From assembly GCA_018401215.1 (NCBI GenBank), contig JAGYLA010000001.1, positions 1 to 64,000 on the forward strand: a stretch of DNA of 64,000 bases, read 5' to 3'. This document shows positions 8,401 through 17,064 of this stretch, piece by piece. The notes below the pieces were generated by a model. It was not told the origin of the DNA, did no database searches, and saw only the letters and a program-made list of their open reading frames with translations. A program made the position numbers and the translations under genes. Within the stretch, counting starts at the first letter, position 1. Every line of letters starts with the position of its first letter. The stretch comes from Bacilli bacterium. GTDB taxonomy: Bacteria; Bacillota_I; Bacilli_A; MAG-NZ.

Positions 8401-9217
8401 TAGTGTGTGGGGATTGTCTTACACTTGGAGTGTCAACAACCAAAACGCGACGCTGATTGAAACTGCAGAAGCAACGCAGTTGTTTATTCGCTCATTGGAT
8501 GCTTCGCAAACAATTCAAGTAACTGCAACTATTAATGTCCCTAACAGTGACATTTCGACAACGTACAAGGTGGACACCGGGAACAAGCGTCAATACACTG
8601 AATTTGCGGCCATGGACTTGCCGGCCATGAACACTGACTCGGCCTTGATTCAGGGTGAATCTATTTTTGCGGACGATGCCACTCAAGGAGCATTTTATCG
8701 CAGTCAAATTCGTTTTTATACCACTGATTTTGGCCGATTTATTAATGCTCAAGGTGACGTCATTTATCAACATCCGACAATCGATGCCTGTTTTGAAGCC
8801 GTTGTGACATCAACATTCTCAGGGGGTGTCGTTGATGCTTCGGTTTCAGCATCCCATCCGTTTTGTGTCATGTCGTTAAAAACATTACAAGACCAAATGA
8901 ATGAGGACCGTGATCAACTTCAAGATTATGTGATTGATTTGGCGCTCACATCGCATGTGGATACACCGCTTCGATTGCCATTGCAAGGATGGGTGCATCA
9001 ACATCCCATTCGTTGGGAGGTCGTCGAAGGCCAAGAAGAACTACTCGACTACGTTGAGTTAAGCGGGTTAAGTAGTGGATTGGTGGTTGTGAAAACCTCA
9101 ACGAGTGATATTCCTGTTGGATTCTCGTTGCGACTCACTGCAGTGATTGATGTTACTGCTGGAACGCCACCTGTTGCCTCTACCAAAGAAGTGACCATTG
9201 AGGTACTAGGAGAATGA
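5486..9217 (+). CDS. Large lipoprotein with degenerate FMN_bind-like repeats and Ig-like domains
   Basis: The product has 1243 residues, with a lipobox (IGAC, Cys20) and a Glu/Pro/Val-rich linker. At about 74-112, 276-316, 417-447 and 622-658 it repeats a unit of the form GxY ... VVV.DDFG.I.GVY.D, each followed by an amphipathic helix. This layout recalls FMN_bind-type extracellular domains. Around residues 195-202 the segment RVATTGAL resembles a decayed flavinylation motif (S/T-G-A-S/T), but no canonical motif is present. From about 870 on there are Ig-like beta segments, including LPNSNELAVSW and the Asp-rich turn DLDGNGELGPNE at about 919-930. It is probably exported and anchored. The repeats are seen; the relation to FMN_bind is inferred. 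It overlaps glpP by 4 bases. Confidence 0.75.
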   Translation: MKKISLFIAMTLLVIGIGACESNIVEIPIETEEPVVPVEREPDTNGVDSSPEVIVEFVDRFITVPANVERQRRYLPGTYMLSESRSNEQSGYVFSVVVIDDFGYIAGVYIDQTLSTRNLFRSPSGTFYAFVRGNRVNIPDAYRVIELKTPFESYPTTNDAIRTTDLVVGIDDEAIRQLVRIPVNETKQLAASRVATTGALNYQQQMQAVAQKIVDDNTTYGINFIEKNGVMTASNVEGVTEALDVPLFLVQSILDGPAALPEDATLRSLSQPRYGVYETGIYTTFSPLSYVDEGLVHGFSIVVVDDFGRMIGVYLDEIVASTARSSVVASKQILKTAVGLSATQTLEWFEQANMVANQIVSNQGIQGITLATPTEVVDEVLAGQAPLRITNMSNITIRANEILLATKDNLAQAMVTDYVDGTYITSNSSAFTYVTIQDQQIVDVYVDRFVLREQAQVFRRGQASNVERIVRQFSTPTGNVSADVLVYSIGESYYSVHRVSQVNNIVLPANQIISIDQAIVLTEEELATKRPVPGMHTASSLRRVDAAQDTWVTDQQQLANAIGNKGTITDFQVVNGRIPSLTSIPQLQVANVLGLVAEGLYQARQVTRSGLSVPFIAQSTPLANGSYVSHSAPDVNGAIHFTYMVVKDGVIITWIVDSTLLVDDTLQSVMVSSLPQKQELIQLSNALRESQTTMLYSLIVSPAPNPTIQSIQSIDLRDSDNAPLRFDAHYTVLDDVIRQATEAKQTQDIRWIRDYFNNSETYFKSKTLIEQQTTSNWLPSSITDPALSDSYRLEWRTSERALSLTLLGQSYSAFVSRLDASSNAFIELEIYRPGQNFAISRQVFELPMRQRTVFGTTLLNSQAFDLPSNTLLAGTQFTLPNSNELAVSWQSTRPQVMSAAGLTANVSQATPVDMIAYIDLDGNGELGPNEPSRTYALTILPLPLALTRLRAELDTNTIGEFIGNQVTLGTASSVWGLSYTWSVNNQNATLIETAEATQLFIRSLDASQTIQVTATINVPNSDISTTYKVDTGNKRQYTEFAAMDLPAMNTDSALIQGESIFADDATQGAFYRSQIRFYTTDFGRFINAQGDVIYQHPTIDACFEAVVTSTFSGGVVDASVSASHPFCVMSLKTLQDQMNEDRDQLQDYVIDLALTSHVDTPLRLPLQGWVHQHPIRWEVVEGQEELLDYVELSGLSSGLVVVKTSTSDIPVGFSLRLTAVIDVTAGTPPVASTKEVTIEVLGE

Positions 9218-9747
9218 AGAACCAATTGATTCCAGCAATCACCAATGTCAAAGATTTAGAGTATTTTCTGACGTTGAATCATGACATTTGTGTGGTAATG
9301 TCGATTCACGTTTCCATGCTCAAACGTGTCGTAGAACGACTCAAAGCGCAAACCAAAACCGTTTGGCTCCATTTGGACTTGATTCCAGGCTTATCTTCGG
9401 ATGAACACGGCGCGGAATATGCTATTCAATATTTAAAGGTGGATGGGATTGTTTCGACAAAGACAAGTGCCATCAAAGCAGCAAAGAAAAAAAAGATTAC
9501 AGCGATCTTTCGAATCTTTTTGATTGATTCTGCATCAATGGACAAAAGCTTAGCTCGAGTCGATGAAATCAATCCTGATTATGTGGAGTTTTTACCAGCA
9601 TTAGCTCATCGAATCCTTCCAATCATTCAAGACCGATTGCATGTGCCGGTCATTGGGGGTGGGCTGATTCAAACGCAGTCTGACATTGATGACTGCTATG
9701 CCGAAGGAATGGTTGCTGTGACAGTCAGTAAGACCAACTTGTGGTAG
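9214..9747 (+). CDS. glpP: Glycerol-3-phosphate responsive antiterminator GlpP
   Basis: This 177-residue TIM-barrel-like protein matches the GlpP family, with the segments VWLHLDLIPGLSSDE, YLKVDGIVSTK and PVIGGGLIQT. In Bacillus, GlpP with glycerol-3-phosphate binds leader RNA and prevents termination upstream of glp genes. The conditional terminator just downstream and the glycerol-3-phosphate dehydrogenase that follows fit this role exactly. The start overlaps the end of the preceding lipoprotein gene (ATGA), so it may be co-transcribed from 5437. Confidence 0.92.
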   Translation: MKNQLIPAITNVKDLEYFLTLNHDICVVMSIHVSMLKRVVERLKAQTKTVWLHLDLIPGLSSDEHGAEYAIQYLKVDGIVSTKTSAIKAAKKKKITAIFRIFLIDSASMDKSLARVDEINPDYVEFLPALAHRILPIIQDRLHVPVIGGGLIQTQSDIDDCYAEGMVAVTVSKTNLW

Positions 9748-9750
9748 CGT

Positions 9751-9779
9751 TTGCATATTAATGTTGTTTGGTCTATACT
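9751..9779 (+). promoter_or_regulatory. Promoter of the glp operon
   Basis: TTGCAT and TATACT are spaced by 17 bases, starting just after the glpP stop. The predicted transcript begins near 9786 and includes the hairpin at 9806-9852. Confidence 0.6.
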
Positions 9780-9805
9780 GTAAATAAGTTAATACATATC
9801 TGGAG

Positions 9806-9856
9806 AAACAGAGCGAAGGAACCATGAACATTTAATGGCCTTTGCTCTGTTTTTTA
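9806..9856 (+). promoter_or_regulatory. GlpP-type leader: conditional terminator before the glp dehydrogenase gene
   Basis: A long interrupted hairpin pairs AAACAGAGC (9806-9814) with GCTCTGTTT (9844-9852), AAGG with CCTT, and CCAT with ATGG around the apical loop, and runs into six T residues. It lies between promoter and start codon, so it would stop transcription unless antiterminated. Adjacent glpP makes GlpP the obvious factor. Confidence 0.8.
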
Positions 9857-9869
9857 GTGGGAGAAATCG

Positions 9870-11300
9870 ATGTACGATGTAATTATTATTGGTTCGGGGG
9901 TTGTCGGAGCGTTGCATGCTCGAGAACTTTCAAAGTATCCTCTTTCCATCTTGGTGTTAGAAAAAAATAACGATGTATCAATGGAAGCAACATTGGCGAA
10001 TTCCGCAGTGGTCCATAGTGGACACGATCCCAAACCCGGGTCGTTAAAAGCGAAGTTTAATCTGTTGGGAAACCGGATGTATCGTCAACTATCAAAGGAA
10101 CTTCACGTTCCGCTTTTGGAATGCGGCGGATTGGTTGTTGCTACTAGTCCAGAGGAAGAACAAGTGTTGGATGGGTTGTTCGAGCGCGCTGGAGTGAATG
10201 GCTTGCTTGAGAACGAATACCAAATGTTGACCCGTGAAGAAGCCTTAATACTTGAACCAAACTTATCAGACCAAGTATCAAAAGCAATGAGTTTACCGAC
10301 AACCGCAGTGACGTTTCCTTGGGAAATGGCGATTGCCGGTTTAGAAAATGCGATTAACAATGGGGCTCAATTGTTGATGAATCATGAAGTCACAGACATC
10401 ACACGTAGTGAGCATGGCTTTGTTGTTCATGCTGGTGGAGATGTGTTTGAAGCCAAAGCGATTATCAATTCAGCAGGCGCATATTCAGCCCACATTTCAG
10501 AAATGCTTCATCCGAAGTTTTTTACGATCACACCGCGTCGAGGAGAATATTTTGTCACCGACAACCGCTTTCCCATTGTGCAAACGGTTGTTTATCCTGC
10601 GCCTGGTAAAAAAGGCAAAGGTATCTTAGCAACCCCTATGGTTCACGGAAATACGTTGCTTGGACCAACCTCAAATTTTGTTGATTTTGATGCCCAACAT
10701 CAAACCACGCCAGAAGGATTAAACGAAGTCCGAAATAATATTACGAAAACAATCAAACATGTCCCTTTCGATAAAATCATTCGTTCATTCGCGGGGTCAA
10801 GGCCGACTGCGGATGCAGGAGATTTTATCATTGAGGAAACATCGCCTGGGTTTGTGAATTTGGGTGGGATTGAATCGCCTGGGTTAACAGCGGCTCCCGC
10901 GATTGCTAAGTATGTTGTCGAAGAGCTTGTTATTCCGCGCTTTTCGGTTCTGCCAAAATCTGATTTTGACCCGATTCGAAAAAAACGCGTCAAAATGCAT
11001 GAACTAACCATCAATGAACGCAATGAACACATCAAAGATAACGCCAAATACGGCCACATTGTTTGTCGCTGTGAAACCGTGACCGAAGCGGATTTAGATG
11101 CGATTCATCGCCCGGTTAGGGCACGTTCCCATGGTAGGGACCAAACTGCGTACCGAGCGGGTGCCGGGCGTTGTCAAGGAGCATTTTGTTCGCTTGAAGT
11201 GTTAAAGATTTTATCAAGAGAATTGAACATTGACCCAATCGATGTGGAATACAAACCAAGGTCGTTTGTCTTAGCAGCAAAAACGAAGGGGGCACAATGA
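9870..11300 (+). CDS. glpA: FAD-dependent glycerol-3-phosphate dehydrogenase with C-terminal Fe-S (BFD-like) domain
   Basis: The enzyme oxidises glycerol-3-phosphate to dihydroxyacetone phosphate. It has an N-terminal FAD Rossmann motif (GSGVVGALHARELSKY), a DAO-type oxidase body with NSAVVHSGHDPKPGSLK, and a C-terminal [2Fe-2S] domain with CRCETVTEADLDAIHRP and GRCQGAFC. The fusion is usual in anaerobic firmicutes, where partners are the oxidoreductase and DUF1667 protein that follow. Between about 11125 and 11155 the expected sequence (roughly GARxxDGVKLRTRAG) is scrambled; KLRT appears in the +1 frame, so a compensating pair of indels is likely. Length of 476 residues is normal. It is under the GlpP-type leader. 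Confidence 0.88.
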   Translation: MYDVIIIGSGVVGALHARELSKYPLSILVLEKNNDVSMEATLANSAVVHSGHDPKPGSLKAKFNLLGNRMYRQLSKELHVPLLECGGLVVATSPEEEQVLDGLFERAGVNGLLENEYQMLTREEALILEPNLSDQVSKAMSLPTTAVTFPWEMAIAGLENAINNGAQLLMNHEVTDITRSEHGFVVHAGGDVFEAKAIINSAGAYSAHISEMLHPKFFTITPRRGEYFVTDNRFPIVQTVVYPAPGKKGKGILATPMVHGNTLLGPTSNFVDFDAQHQTTPEGLNEVRNNITKTIKHVPFDKIIRSFAGSRPTADAGDFIIEETSPGFVNLGGIESPGLTAAPAIAKYVVEELVIPRFSVLPKSDFDPIRKKRVKMHELTINERNEHIKDNAKYGHIVCRCETVTEADLDAIHRPVRARSHGRDQTAYRAGAGRCQGAFCSLEVLKILSRELNIDPIDVEYKPRSFVLAAKTKGAQ

Positions 11301-12544
11301 AACACTATGATTTGATTGTGATTGGCGCTGGGGTGCCGGCATTGCGGCTGCCTTAAAAGCGTATGAGGCTGGAGTCTCATCCATTTTTAGTGCTTGAAAA
11401 GGACAAAGAAATGGGTGGCATTTTACAACAGTGTATTCACTCAGGATTTGGCGTCGAAATGTTCAAAGAAGATTTGACTGGCCCTGAATATGCCGAACGT
11501 TATATTGAAAAAATGCAATTAGCAGGACTTGAATTTCGCACCAATTCACTTGTCACGGAACTTCATGAAGACCGCACGCTGGTGTATACCAATCCGATTG
11601 AAGGGTATGTCGAAGTGCAAGGCAAAGCAGTTATATTAACCATGGGTTGTTTTGAACGAACCCCTGGGCAAATTAATTTATATGGGGATCGTCCAGCTGG
11701 AATCATGACCGCTGGGACTGCACAAAGTTTTTTAAACAAAGATGGGTTTTTGGTTGGGAAACGAGTCTTTATTCTGGGCTCGGGTGATATTGGTTTGATT
11801 ATGGCGCGGCGCATGACTCTAGAAGGGGCTGAAGTTCTAGGGGTTGCTGAGTTGAATCCATATTCAAGTGGCCTCGCCAGAAACATTGTTCAGTGCTTGG
11901 ATGATTTTGACATTCCTTTGTATTTATCGCATACCGTGATTCAAGTCATTGGCTCATCACGGCTAGAGTCCATTATCATCGCTGAGGTTGACGAACAAAA
12001 ACAACCAATTCCAGGGACCGAAAAAACATTTGAGGTGGATACCTTATTGCTCTCTGTTGGATTGATTCCGGATCGTCATTTGACCGCGCAAGCAGGAATC
12101 AAATTGCATCCACGTACAGGTGGTCCGATTGTCAACAATCGCTATGAAACCAATGTTCCAGGCATCTTTGCAGCTGGGAATGGATTGCATGTTCATGACT
12201 TGGTTGATTGGGTGTCGTTAGAGGGCGAACGAGCGGGTGAGAGTGCAGCACGGTATGTTCAAGGAGAGTTGACCGATGCGGAGTTGATTTCAACGGAACC
12301 GGGGAACGGAATTATTTATGTCGTTCCACATTACGTATTGAAACAAGTGGATGAAGATGTCCGGTTTTATTTTCGGGTCGATAACGTATACAAAAACGTC
12401 AAGGTCAATATTTACAAGGACGACGAGTTACTAAAATCACTCAAAAAGAATGTGATGGTTCCTGCGGAAATGGAAATGATCAAAGTCGCAAATCAAGATA
12501 TATTGGATGCAAGTCGTGTACGAATTGAGGTAGAAGTCTTATGA
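11297..12544 (+). CDS. NAD(FAD)-dependent oxidoreductase of the glp operon, frame broken near its 5' end
   Basis: A pyridine-nucleotide-disulfide-type oxidoreductase that accompanies the [2Fe-2S] glycerol-3-phosphate dehydrogenase (GlpB-like role). The start ATG 11297 overlaps the previous stop. MKHYDLIVIGAG is read first; the frame then shifts near 11333 (one base short in a G run), giving GAGIAAALKAYEAGVS, and shifts back near 11385 (one extra T), giving VLEKDKEMGGILQQCIHSGFG. The rest, from 11390 to the stop, is intact, with an NAD-binding RVFILGSGDIGLIMARR segment and a C-terminal FAD motif NVPGIFAAGNG. Two compensating indels in homopolymers suggest sequencing error. If real, translation could only begin internally without the FAD motif. 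Confidence 0.85.
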
Positions 12545-12894
12545 TCAAGGAAATGGTTTGTGTGGTTTGTCCCGTCAGTTGCCGAATGAAGGTTGATGTG
12601 AATGCCGCAGGTGATATTTTTGTCTCGGGAAATAAATGCAAACGGGGAGTGGTTTATGCTGAGAAAGAACTGACCAATCCAACGCGTAACGTATCCACCA
12701 CTGTTCGGATAGAACAAGGAGTTCATTCGCGTTTGCCTGTGAAATCAGATGTTGAAGTGCCGAAGGCATTGGTCCTAGATCTTGTCAAAGCATTGGATAA
12801 TGTATTGGTAACTGCACCAATTAAAATGGGTAGCGTTGTTGCTGAAAACGTCTTGGATAGTGGAATTAATTTTATTGCCACACGATCGATGTAA
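12541..12894 (+). CDS. DUF1667 small Fe-S-like protein of the glp operon
   Basis: This 117-residue protein matches DUF1667, found third after the glycerol-3-phosphate dehydrogenase and NAD(FAD) oxidoreductase. Four cysteines near the N-terminus (C-x2-C-x3-C ... NKCKRG) probably bind an iron-sulfur cluster or zinc. Its role is likely an electron-carrying partner of the dehydrogenase complex, but this is inferred from family and operon. Start overlaps the previous stop (ATGA), and a terminator follows. Confidence 0.88.
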   Translation: MIKEMVCVVCPVSCRMKVDVNAAGDIFVSGNKCKRGVVYAEKELTNPTRNVSTTVRIEQGVHSRLPVKSDVEVPKALVLDLVKALDNVLVTAPIKMGSVVAENVLDSGINFIATRSM

Positions 12895-12916
12895 ATAAAT
12901 TTAGTAAATAAAAACG

Positions 12917-12943
12917 AAAAAGCCTTGAGTTGAGGCTTTTTTT
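12917..12943 (+). terminator. Terminator of the glp operon
   Basis: AAAAAGCCT and AGGCTTTTT form a 9-bp stem around a 7-base loop, continuing into a T run. The loop contains the -35 element of the next promoter. Confidence 0.85.
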
Positions 12944-12953
12944 CATGTAATAT
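12925..12953 (+). promoter_or_regulatory. Promoter of the S10 ribosomal operon
   Basis: TTGAGT (12925-12930) and TAATAT (12948-12953) have 17-base spacing. The -35 lies inside the terminator hairpin of the glp operon, so the two signals are interleaved. Transcription would start near 12960, at the edge of the structured leader. Confidence 0.6.
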
Positions 12954-12974
12954 TTTAAGTTGCAGGCCTTGAAG

Positions 12975-13031
12975 TGCGAGGTTGCTGACACACCAGGGAG
13001 CGTTGCCATTGTCCTGGGTCAGGTTTTCGCA
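12975..13031 (+). promoter_or_regulatory. S10-operon ribosomal protein leader (probable L4-binding leader)
   Basis: The leader folds by three nested helices: TGCGA with TCGCA, CTGAC with GTCAG, and CCAGG with CCTGG, with the conserved-looking GAGGTTGCTGACACACC and GTCAGGTTTTCGC flanks that I associate with firmicute S10-operon leaders. It lies directly after the predicted transcription start and before rpsJ. Feedback control by ribosomal protein L4 is the known precedent; here it is inferred. Confidence 0.7.
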
Positions 13032-13070
13032 TCGAGCTAGCTAATCAAGATATTAGTGAAGGGAAGTATT

Positions 13071-13373
13071 ATGGCAAATAAAATACGTATCAAACTTCGT
13101 GCATACGATCACATGGTGATCGACCAATCTGCGATGAAGATTGTAGAAACCGCTAAAAAAACGGGTTCTACGGTAATAGGACCAGTTCCATTACCAACGA
13201 AAAAAGAGGTGTTTACTATTTTGCGTAGTCCGCATGTCAATAAGGACTCTCGTGAACAGTTTGAACGCCGAACTCACAAACGAATGATTGATATTTTGGA
13301 TCCCACTCCGCAAACAATTGATTCGTTGATGCACCTTGACTTACCGTCAGGTGTTGAAATCTTAATTAAGTAG
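13071..13373 (+). CDS. rpsJ: 30S ribosomal protein S10
   Basis: S10 of the small subunit head, also known as the antitermination factor NusE. The sequence [10 protein letters not shown] and the block [13 protein letters not shown] are unmistakable. I start at ATG 13071, preceded by GAAGGG, giving the usual length of 100 residues; an in-frame upstream ATG at 13056 would add five atypical residues. It is the first gene of the S10 operon. Confidence 0.97.
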   Translation: MANKIRIKLRAYDHMVIDQSAMKIVETAKKTGSTVIGPVPLPTKKEVFTILRSPHVNKDSREQFERRTHKRMIDILDPTPQTIDSLMHLDLPSGVEILIK

Positions 13374-13384
13374 GAGAGTTAGAC

Positions 13385-14014
13385 ATGGCTAAAGGAATCT
13401 TAGGACAAAAACTCGGTATGACACAAATCTTCAATAGTGAAGGTGTTCTTGTGCCTGTTACCGTAATTGATGTCAATGACAATGTCGTCTTGCAAAAAAA
13501 GAGCGTCACGACCGATGGGTATGATGCAGTCCAGTTGGGATATGGTACAAAACCTGAGAAATCAGCGAACAAACCAGAATTGGGACATTTAAAAGCAAGT
13601 AAATCGGCACCTAAGCGCTTCGTGAAAGAAATACGTCTGGCAGATATGTCGGAGTTTGAGGTTGGTGACGTCGTCCCTGCCACTATTTTCGAAGCCGGAC
13701 AGTATGTGGACGTTCAAGGAACATCCAAAGGAAAAGGGTTCGAAGGAACGATTCGTCGAAATAACCAAACCCGTGGACCAATGTCGCACGGATCACGTTA
13801 TCATCGCCGACCAGGTTCGATGGGTCCTGTTGCACCAAACCGTGTCGCCAAAGGGAAAATTATCGCTGGGCACGAAGGACACAAAACAACAACGCTTCAA
13901 AACTTACAAATTGTTAACGTTGATACGGCTCGTGGCATCATCCTGATCAAAGGAAATGTACCGGGACCTAATAAATCTTTTGTTCGCATTGTTCATGCGA
14001 TCAAAGGCCAGTAG
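13385..14014 (+). CDS. rplC: 50S ribosomal protein L3
   Basis: L3 is an early assembly protein near the peptidyl transferase centre. The 209-residue sequence begins [13 protein letters not shown] and contains the central extension with [14 protein letters not shown], both family hallmarks. An AGGAGAG site precedes the start. It sits between rpsJ and rplD in the standard order. Confidence 0.97.
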   Translation: MAKGILGQKLGMTQIFNSEGVLVPVTVIDVNDNVVLQKKSVTTDGYDAVQLGYGTKPEKSANKPELGHLKASKSAPKRFVKEIRLADMSEFEVGDVVPATIFEAGQYVDVQGTSKGKGFEGTIRRNNQTRGPMSHGSRYHRRPGSMGPVAPNRVAKGKIIAGHEGHKTTTLQNLQIVNVDTARGIILIKGNVPGPNKSFVRIVHAIKGQ

Positions 14015-14032
14015 TCAGAGAGGAGCTTACAA

Positions 14033-14656
14033 ATGCCGAAAGTAGCATTGTTTAATCAAACAGGTAAGAAATTAAAAGACATTACCTTGTCGGATGCTGT
14101 GTTTGGGATTGAACCCAACCACCAAGCCCTCTATGACGTTGTCAAGGCGCAACAAGCCTCGATGCGACAAGGAAGTCAAAAAGCGAAAACCCGTGCTGAA
14201 GTTCGTGGTGGGGGTAGAAAACCATGGCGTCAAAAAGGAACTGGTCGTGCCCGTCAAGGGACGATTCGTGCTCCGCAATGGCGAGGTGGCGGGGTGGTCT
14301 TTGCACCAGTCCCACGTGATTATAGTATTCAAGTGAATAAAAAAGTTCGTCAGTTGGCTCTTCGTAGTGCATATTCTGCGAAGTTGTCTGCCAATGGACT
14401 TCAAGTGGTTGATTCCATTCAACTCGATGAATTCAAAACAAAAGCATTTCTTCAAATCCTTACGGACTTGAAGATGAGCGGACGTACGTTATTCATCTTG
14501 GATGAGTTAAATGAAATGGTCTTTCAATCAGCAAGTAACATACCTGGCGCCAACGTCTTTACTTGGAATCATGCAAGTGTGGTTGATATCTTAAATGCTG
14601 ACCATGTTGTTGTGACCCAAGGAGCGGTTGCTCGTCTTGAGGAGGTACTCGGATGA
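14033..14656 (+). CDS. rplD: 50S ribosomal protein L4
   Basis: L4 lines the peptide exit tunnel and in several bacteria represses its own operon through the leader RNA; the structured leader at 12975-13031 is a possible target. The tunnel-loop motif GGGRKPWRQKGTGRARQG is complete. Length is 207 residues. The stop overlaps rplW by 4 bases. Confidence 0.97.
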   Translation: MPKVALFNQTGKKLKDITLSDAVFGIEPNHQALYDVVKAQQASMRQGSQKAKTRAEVRGGGRKPWRQKGTGRARQGTIRAPQWRGGGVVFAPVPRDYSIQVNKKVRQLALRSAYSAKLSANGLQVVDSIQLDEFKTKAFLQILTDLKMSGRTLFILDELNEMVFQSASNIPGANVFTWNHASVVDILNADHVVVTQGAVARLEEVLG

Positions 14657-14937
14657 AAAGTCCCTATGATATTATTCGACGCCCAATCATTACTGAAAAA
14701 TCATTAAAGCTGGTTGAGTTGGGCAAGTATACCTTCGAAGTTGCTCAAGGCGTAAACCGCGTTGAAGTAAAAAAAGCGATCGCAGAAATCTTCTCGGTGG
14801 ATGTGGTCAAAGTCAATTTGATTAACGGCATTGCAAAACGTCGTCGAGTTGGCAAAAGCGAAGGACTCAAACCGAAAGTGAAGAAGGCAATTGTATCGAT
14901 CAAACCTGGTCAATCGATTGACGTCTTCGAAGTGTAG
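14653..14937 (+). CDS. rplW: 50S ribosomal protein L23
   Basis: L23 sits at the exit of the ribosomal tunnel and is a docking site for SRP and trigger factor. The sequence shows the IIRRPIITEKS opening and a basic KRRRVGKSEG loop, in 94 residues, normal for the family. ATGA overlap with rplD implies coupling. Confidence 0.97.
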   Translation: MKSPYDIIRRPIITEKSLKLVELGKYTFEVAQGVNRVEVKKAIAEIFSVDVVKVNLINGIAKRRRVGKSEGLKPKVKKAIVSIKPGQSIDVFEV

Positions 14938-14946
14938 GAGAATCTC

Positions 14947-15774
14947 ATGCCAATTAAAAATTATAAACCGACGACCAATGCTCGTCGTGGAATGAGTACG
15001 CTAGACTTTGCGGAACTCACAAAAAGTACTCCCGAAAAAACATTGCTTGCTCCCTTAAAGAAAAATGGGGGACGCAACAATATGGGGCGTCAAACCGTTC
15101 GTCATCAAGGTGGTGGACACAAACGCAAGTATCGTGTCATTGATTTCAAACGTAACAAGGATGGGATTCCTGCGACGGTAAAAGCGATTGAATATGATCC
15201 AAACCGCACATCAAACATCGCATTACTCTATTATGCCGATGGTGCAAAAGCGTATATTCTTGCTCCCAAAGGGTTGGCAGTAGGGACTGTGATTGAATCT
15301 GGTCCTAGTGCCGACATCAAAGTTGGGAACGCATTGCCTTTGATTAACATTCCAGTTGGGACAACAGTTCATAATGTGGAAATGCATCCTGGCTATGGTG
15401 GTCAACTAGCTCGCTCCGCTGGAGCAAGTGTTGAAATCATCGGTCGAGAAGACAAGTACGTTACTGTTCGCTTAAGCAGCGGTGAAGTCCGTCGAATCTT
15501 GAGTACGTGCCGAGCAACCGTAGGGGTTGTCGGAAACGAAGAACACAACTTGGTCAATTATGGTAAAGCCGGACGCAAACGTCACATGGGAATTCGTCCC
15601 ACAGTGCGTGGGTCCGTTATGAACCCGAATGACCACCCCCACGGTGGTGGGGAAGGTCGTGCACCAATTGGTCGTACGCAACCGGTTAGCCCATGGGGCA
15701 AACCTGCACTTGGTAAAAAAACTCGTCGTACACGAAAATCAGATAAATTGATTGTTCGTCGACGCGAATCGTAA
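14947..15774 (+). CDS. rplB: 50S ribosomal protein L2
   Basis: L2 is a core protein needed for subunit association and peptidyl transfer. The 275-residue sequence has the conserved [19 protein letters not shown] stretch and the C-terminal block with [18 protein letters not shown] containing the critical histidine. GGAG precedes the start. Confidence 0.98.
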   Translation: MPIKNYKPTTNARRGMSTLDFAELTKSTPEKTLLAPLKKNGGRNNMGRQTVRHQGGGHKRKYRVIDFKRNKDGIPATVKAIEYDPNRTSNIALLYYADGAKAYILAPKGLAVGTVIESGPSADIKVGNALPLINIPVGTTVHNVEMHPGYGGQLARSAGASVEIIGREDKYVTVRLSSGEVRRILSTCRATVGVVGNEEHNLVNYGKAGRKRHMGIRPTVRGSVMNPNDHPHGGGEGRAPIGRTQPVSPWGKPALGKKTRRTRKSDKLIVRRRES

Positions 15775-15783
15775 GGAGGGACA

Positions 15784-16059
15784 ATGGCTCGTTCATTAAA
15801 AAAAGGTCCATTCGCTGACGATCACTTGCTAAAAAAAGTGAAAGTCTTGAATGACGCAAACAAAAAAACAGTAATTCAAACGTGGTCACGTCGCTCGATG
15901 ATTTTTCCAGATTTCGTCGGTCATACGATTGCGGTACATAACGGCAGAGAACATGTTCCTGTTTACATTACCGAAGACATGGTTGGACACAAGCTTGGTG
16001 AATTTGCACCAACAAGAACATATCGTGGTCATGACAAAGACAAAAAGGTAGGCAAATAA
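15784..16059 (+). CDS. rpsS: 30S ribosomal protein S19
   Basis: S19 of the small subunit head. [16 protein letters not shown] and [20 protein letters not shown] are diagnostic; 91 residues is typical. The start follows AAGGAGGG closely. Confidence 0.97.
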   Translation: MARSLKKGPFADDHLLKKVKVLNDANKKTVIQTWSRRSMIFPDFVGHTIAVHNGREHVPVYITEDMVGHKLGEFAPTRTYRGHDKDKKVGK

Positions 16060-16060
16060 C

Positions 16061-16396
16061 ATGGAAGTAAGAGCGCAAAAGCGAATGCTTCGTGTTGCCC
16101 CTAGAAAAGCCCGTTTGGTTACGGACTTGGTTCGTGGAAAAGATTGTGGACTTGCAATTTCCATTCTGCGTAACTCGAAAGTCTTTGTTGCCAAAGATGT
16201 GGAGAAGTTGATTCGCAGTGCCATGGCAAATGCCGAACACAATAACGACATGGACATCAATAATTTGTTCATTAGTAAAATTTACGCTGACGAAGGGCCA
16301 ACACTAAAACGTGTTCGCGCCGGATCACGCGGGAGTGCATCAAGAATCAATAAGCGAACTTCGACCATTACGGTCTTTGTCGCAGAGAAAGAATAG
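16061..16396 (+). CDS. rplV: 50S ribosomal protein L22
   Basis: L22 reaches into the exit tunnel beside L4. The 111-residue sequence shows [17 protein letters not shown] and the beta-hairpin [22 protein letters not shown], which is the loop that narrows the tunnel. It starts one base after the rpsS stop. Confidence 0.97.
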   Translation: MEVRAQKRMLRVAPRKARLVTDLVRGKDCGLAISILRNSKVFVAKDVEKLIRSAMANAEHNNDMDINNLFISKIYADEGPTLKRVRAGSRGSASRINKRTSTITVFVAEKE

Positions 16397-16407
16397 GAGG
16401 GAACAAT

Positions 16408-17058
16408 TTGGGTCAGAAAGTCAGTCCAGTAGGACTACGCGTTGGCGTTTATCGTGATTGGGATACCAAATGGTTCTTTGATCAAAAAGACGTTCCTGAA
16501 GTTCTTCATGAAGATTTATACATTCGTGAGTATCTTGAGAAACGATTCTACAATGCAGCCGTCTCGCGCATCGTCATCGAACGAAAAAGTAAAAATAAAA
16601 TTGACGTGATTTTATATACGGCAAAACCTGGGGTCATTATTGGCCAAGACGGAACGAAGAAGTTGGAAGCAGTTGCGGCGTTAGAAAAACAAACGCAAAA
16701 ATCTGTGATGATCAACATCATCGAAGTCCGTAAACCAGAAATGGATGCAACGCTTGTTGCAAAAAGCATCGCGGAACAATTAGAGAATCGTGCAAGTTTC
16801 CGTCGTGCACAAAAAGTCGCGATTCAACGTGCCATGAAAAACGGTGCACTGGGTGTGAAAACCTTAGTGTCAGGTCGCTTGGGTGGTGCAGAAATGGCTC
16901 GTAGTGAAGGATATTCCGAAGGGAATGTTCCGCTTCACACGTTACGTGCTGATATTGATTATGCTCATGCAGAAGCGATGACAACTTATGGAAAATTAGG
17001 GGTCAAAGTCTGGATTTATAAGGGCGAAATCATTACGAAGAAAACAAAAGGAGAGTAA
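16408..17058 (+). CDS. rpsC: 30S ribosomal protein S3
   Basis: S3 forms part of the mRNA entry channel. The start is TTG, supported by GGAGGG upstream and by the universal N-terminus [16 protein letters not shown] domain ([13 protein letters not shown]) and the C-terminal [13 protein letters not shown] motif are present. Length is 216 residues. Confidence 0.97.
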   Translation: MGQKVSPVGLRVGVYRDWDTKWFFDQKDVPEVLHEDLYIREYLEKRFYNAAVSRIVIERKSKNKIDVILYTAKPGVIIGQDGTKKLEAVAALEKQTQKSVMINIIEVRKPEMDATLVAKSIAEQLENRASFRRAQKVAIQRAMKNGALGVKTLVSGRLGGAEMARSEGYSEGNVPLHTLRADIDYAHAEAMTTYGKLGVKVWIYKGEIITKKTKGE

Positions 17059-17064
17059 CCGGTT

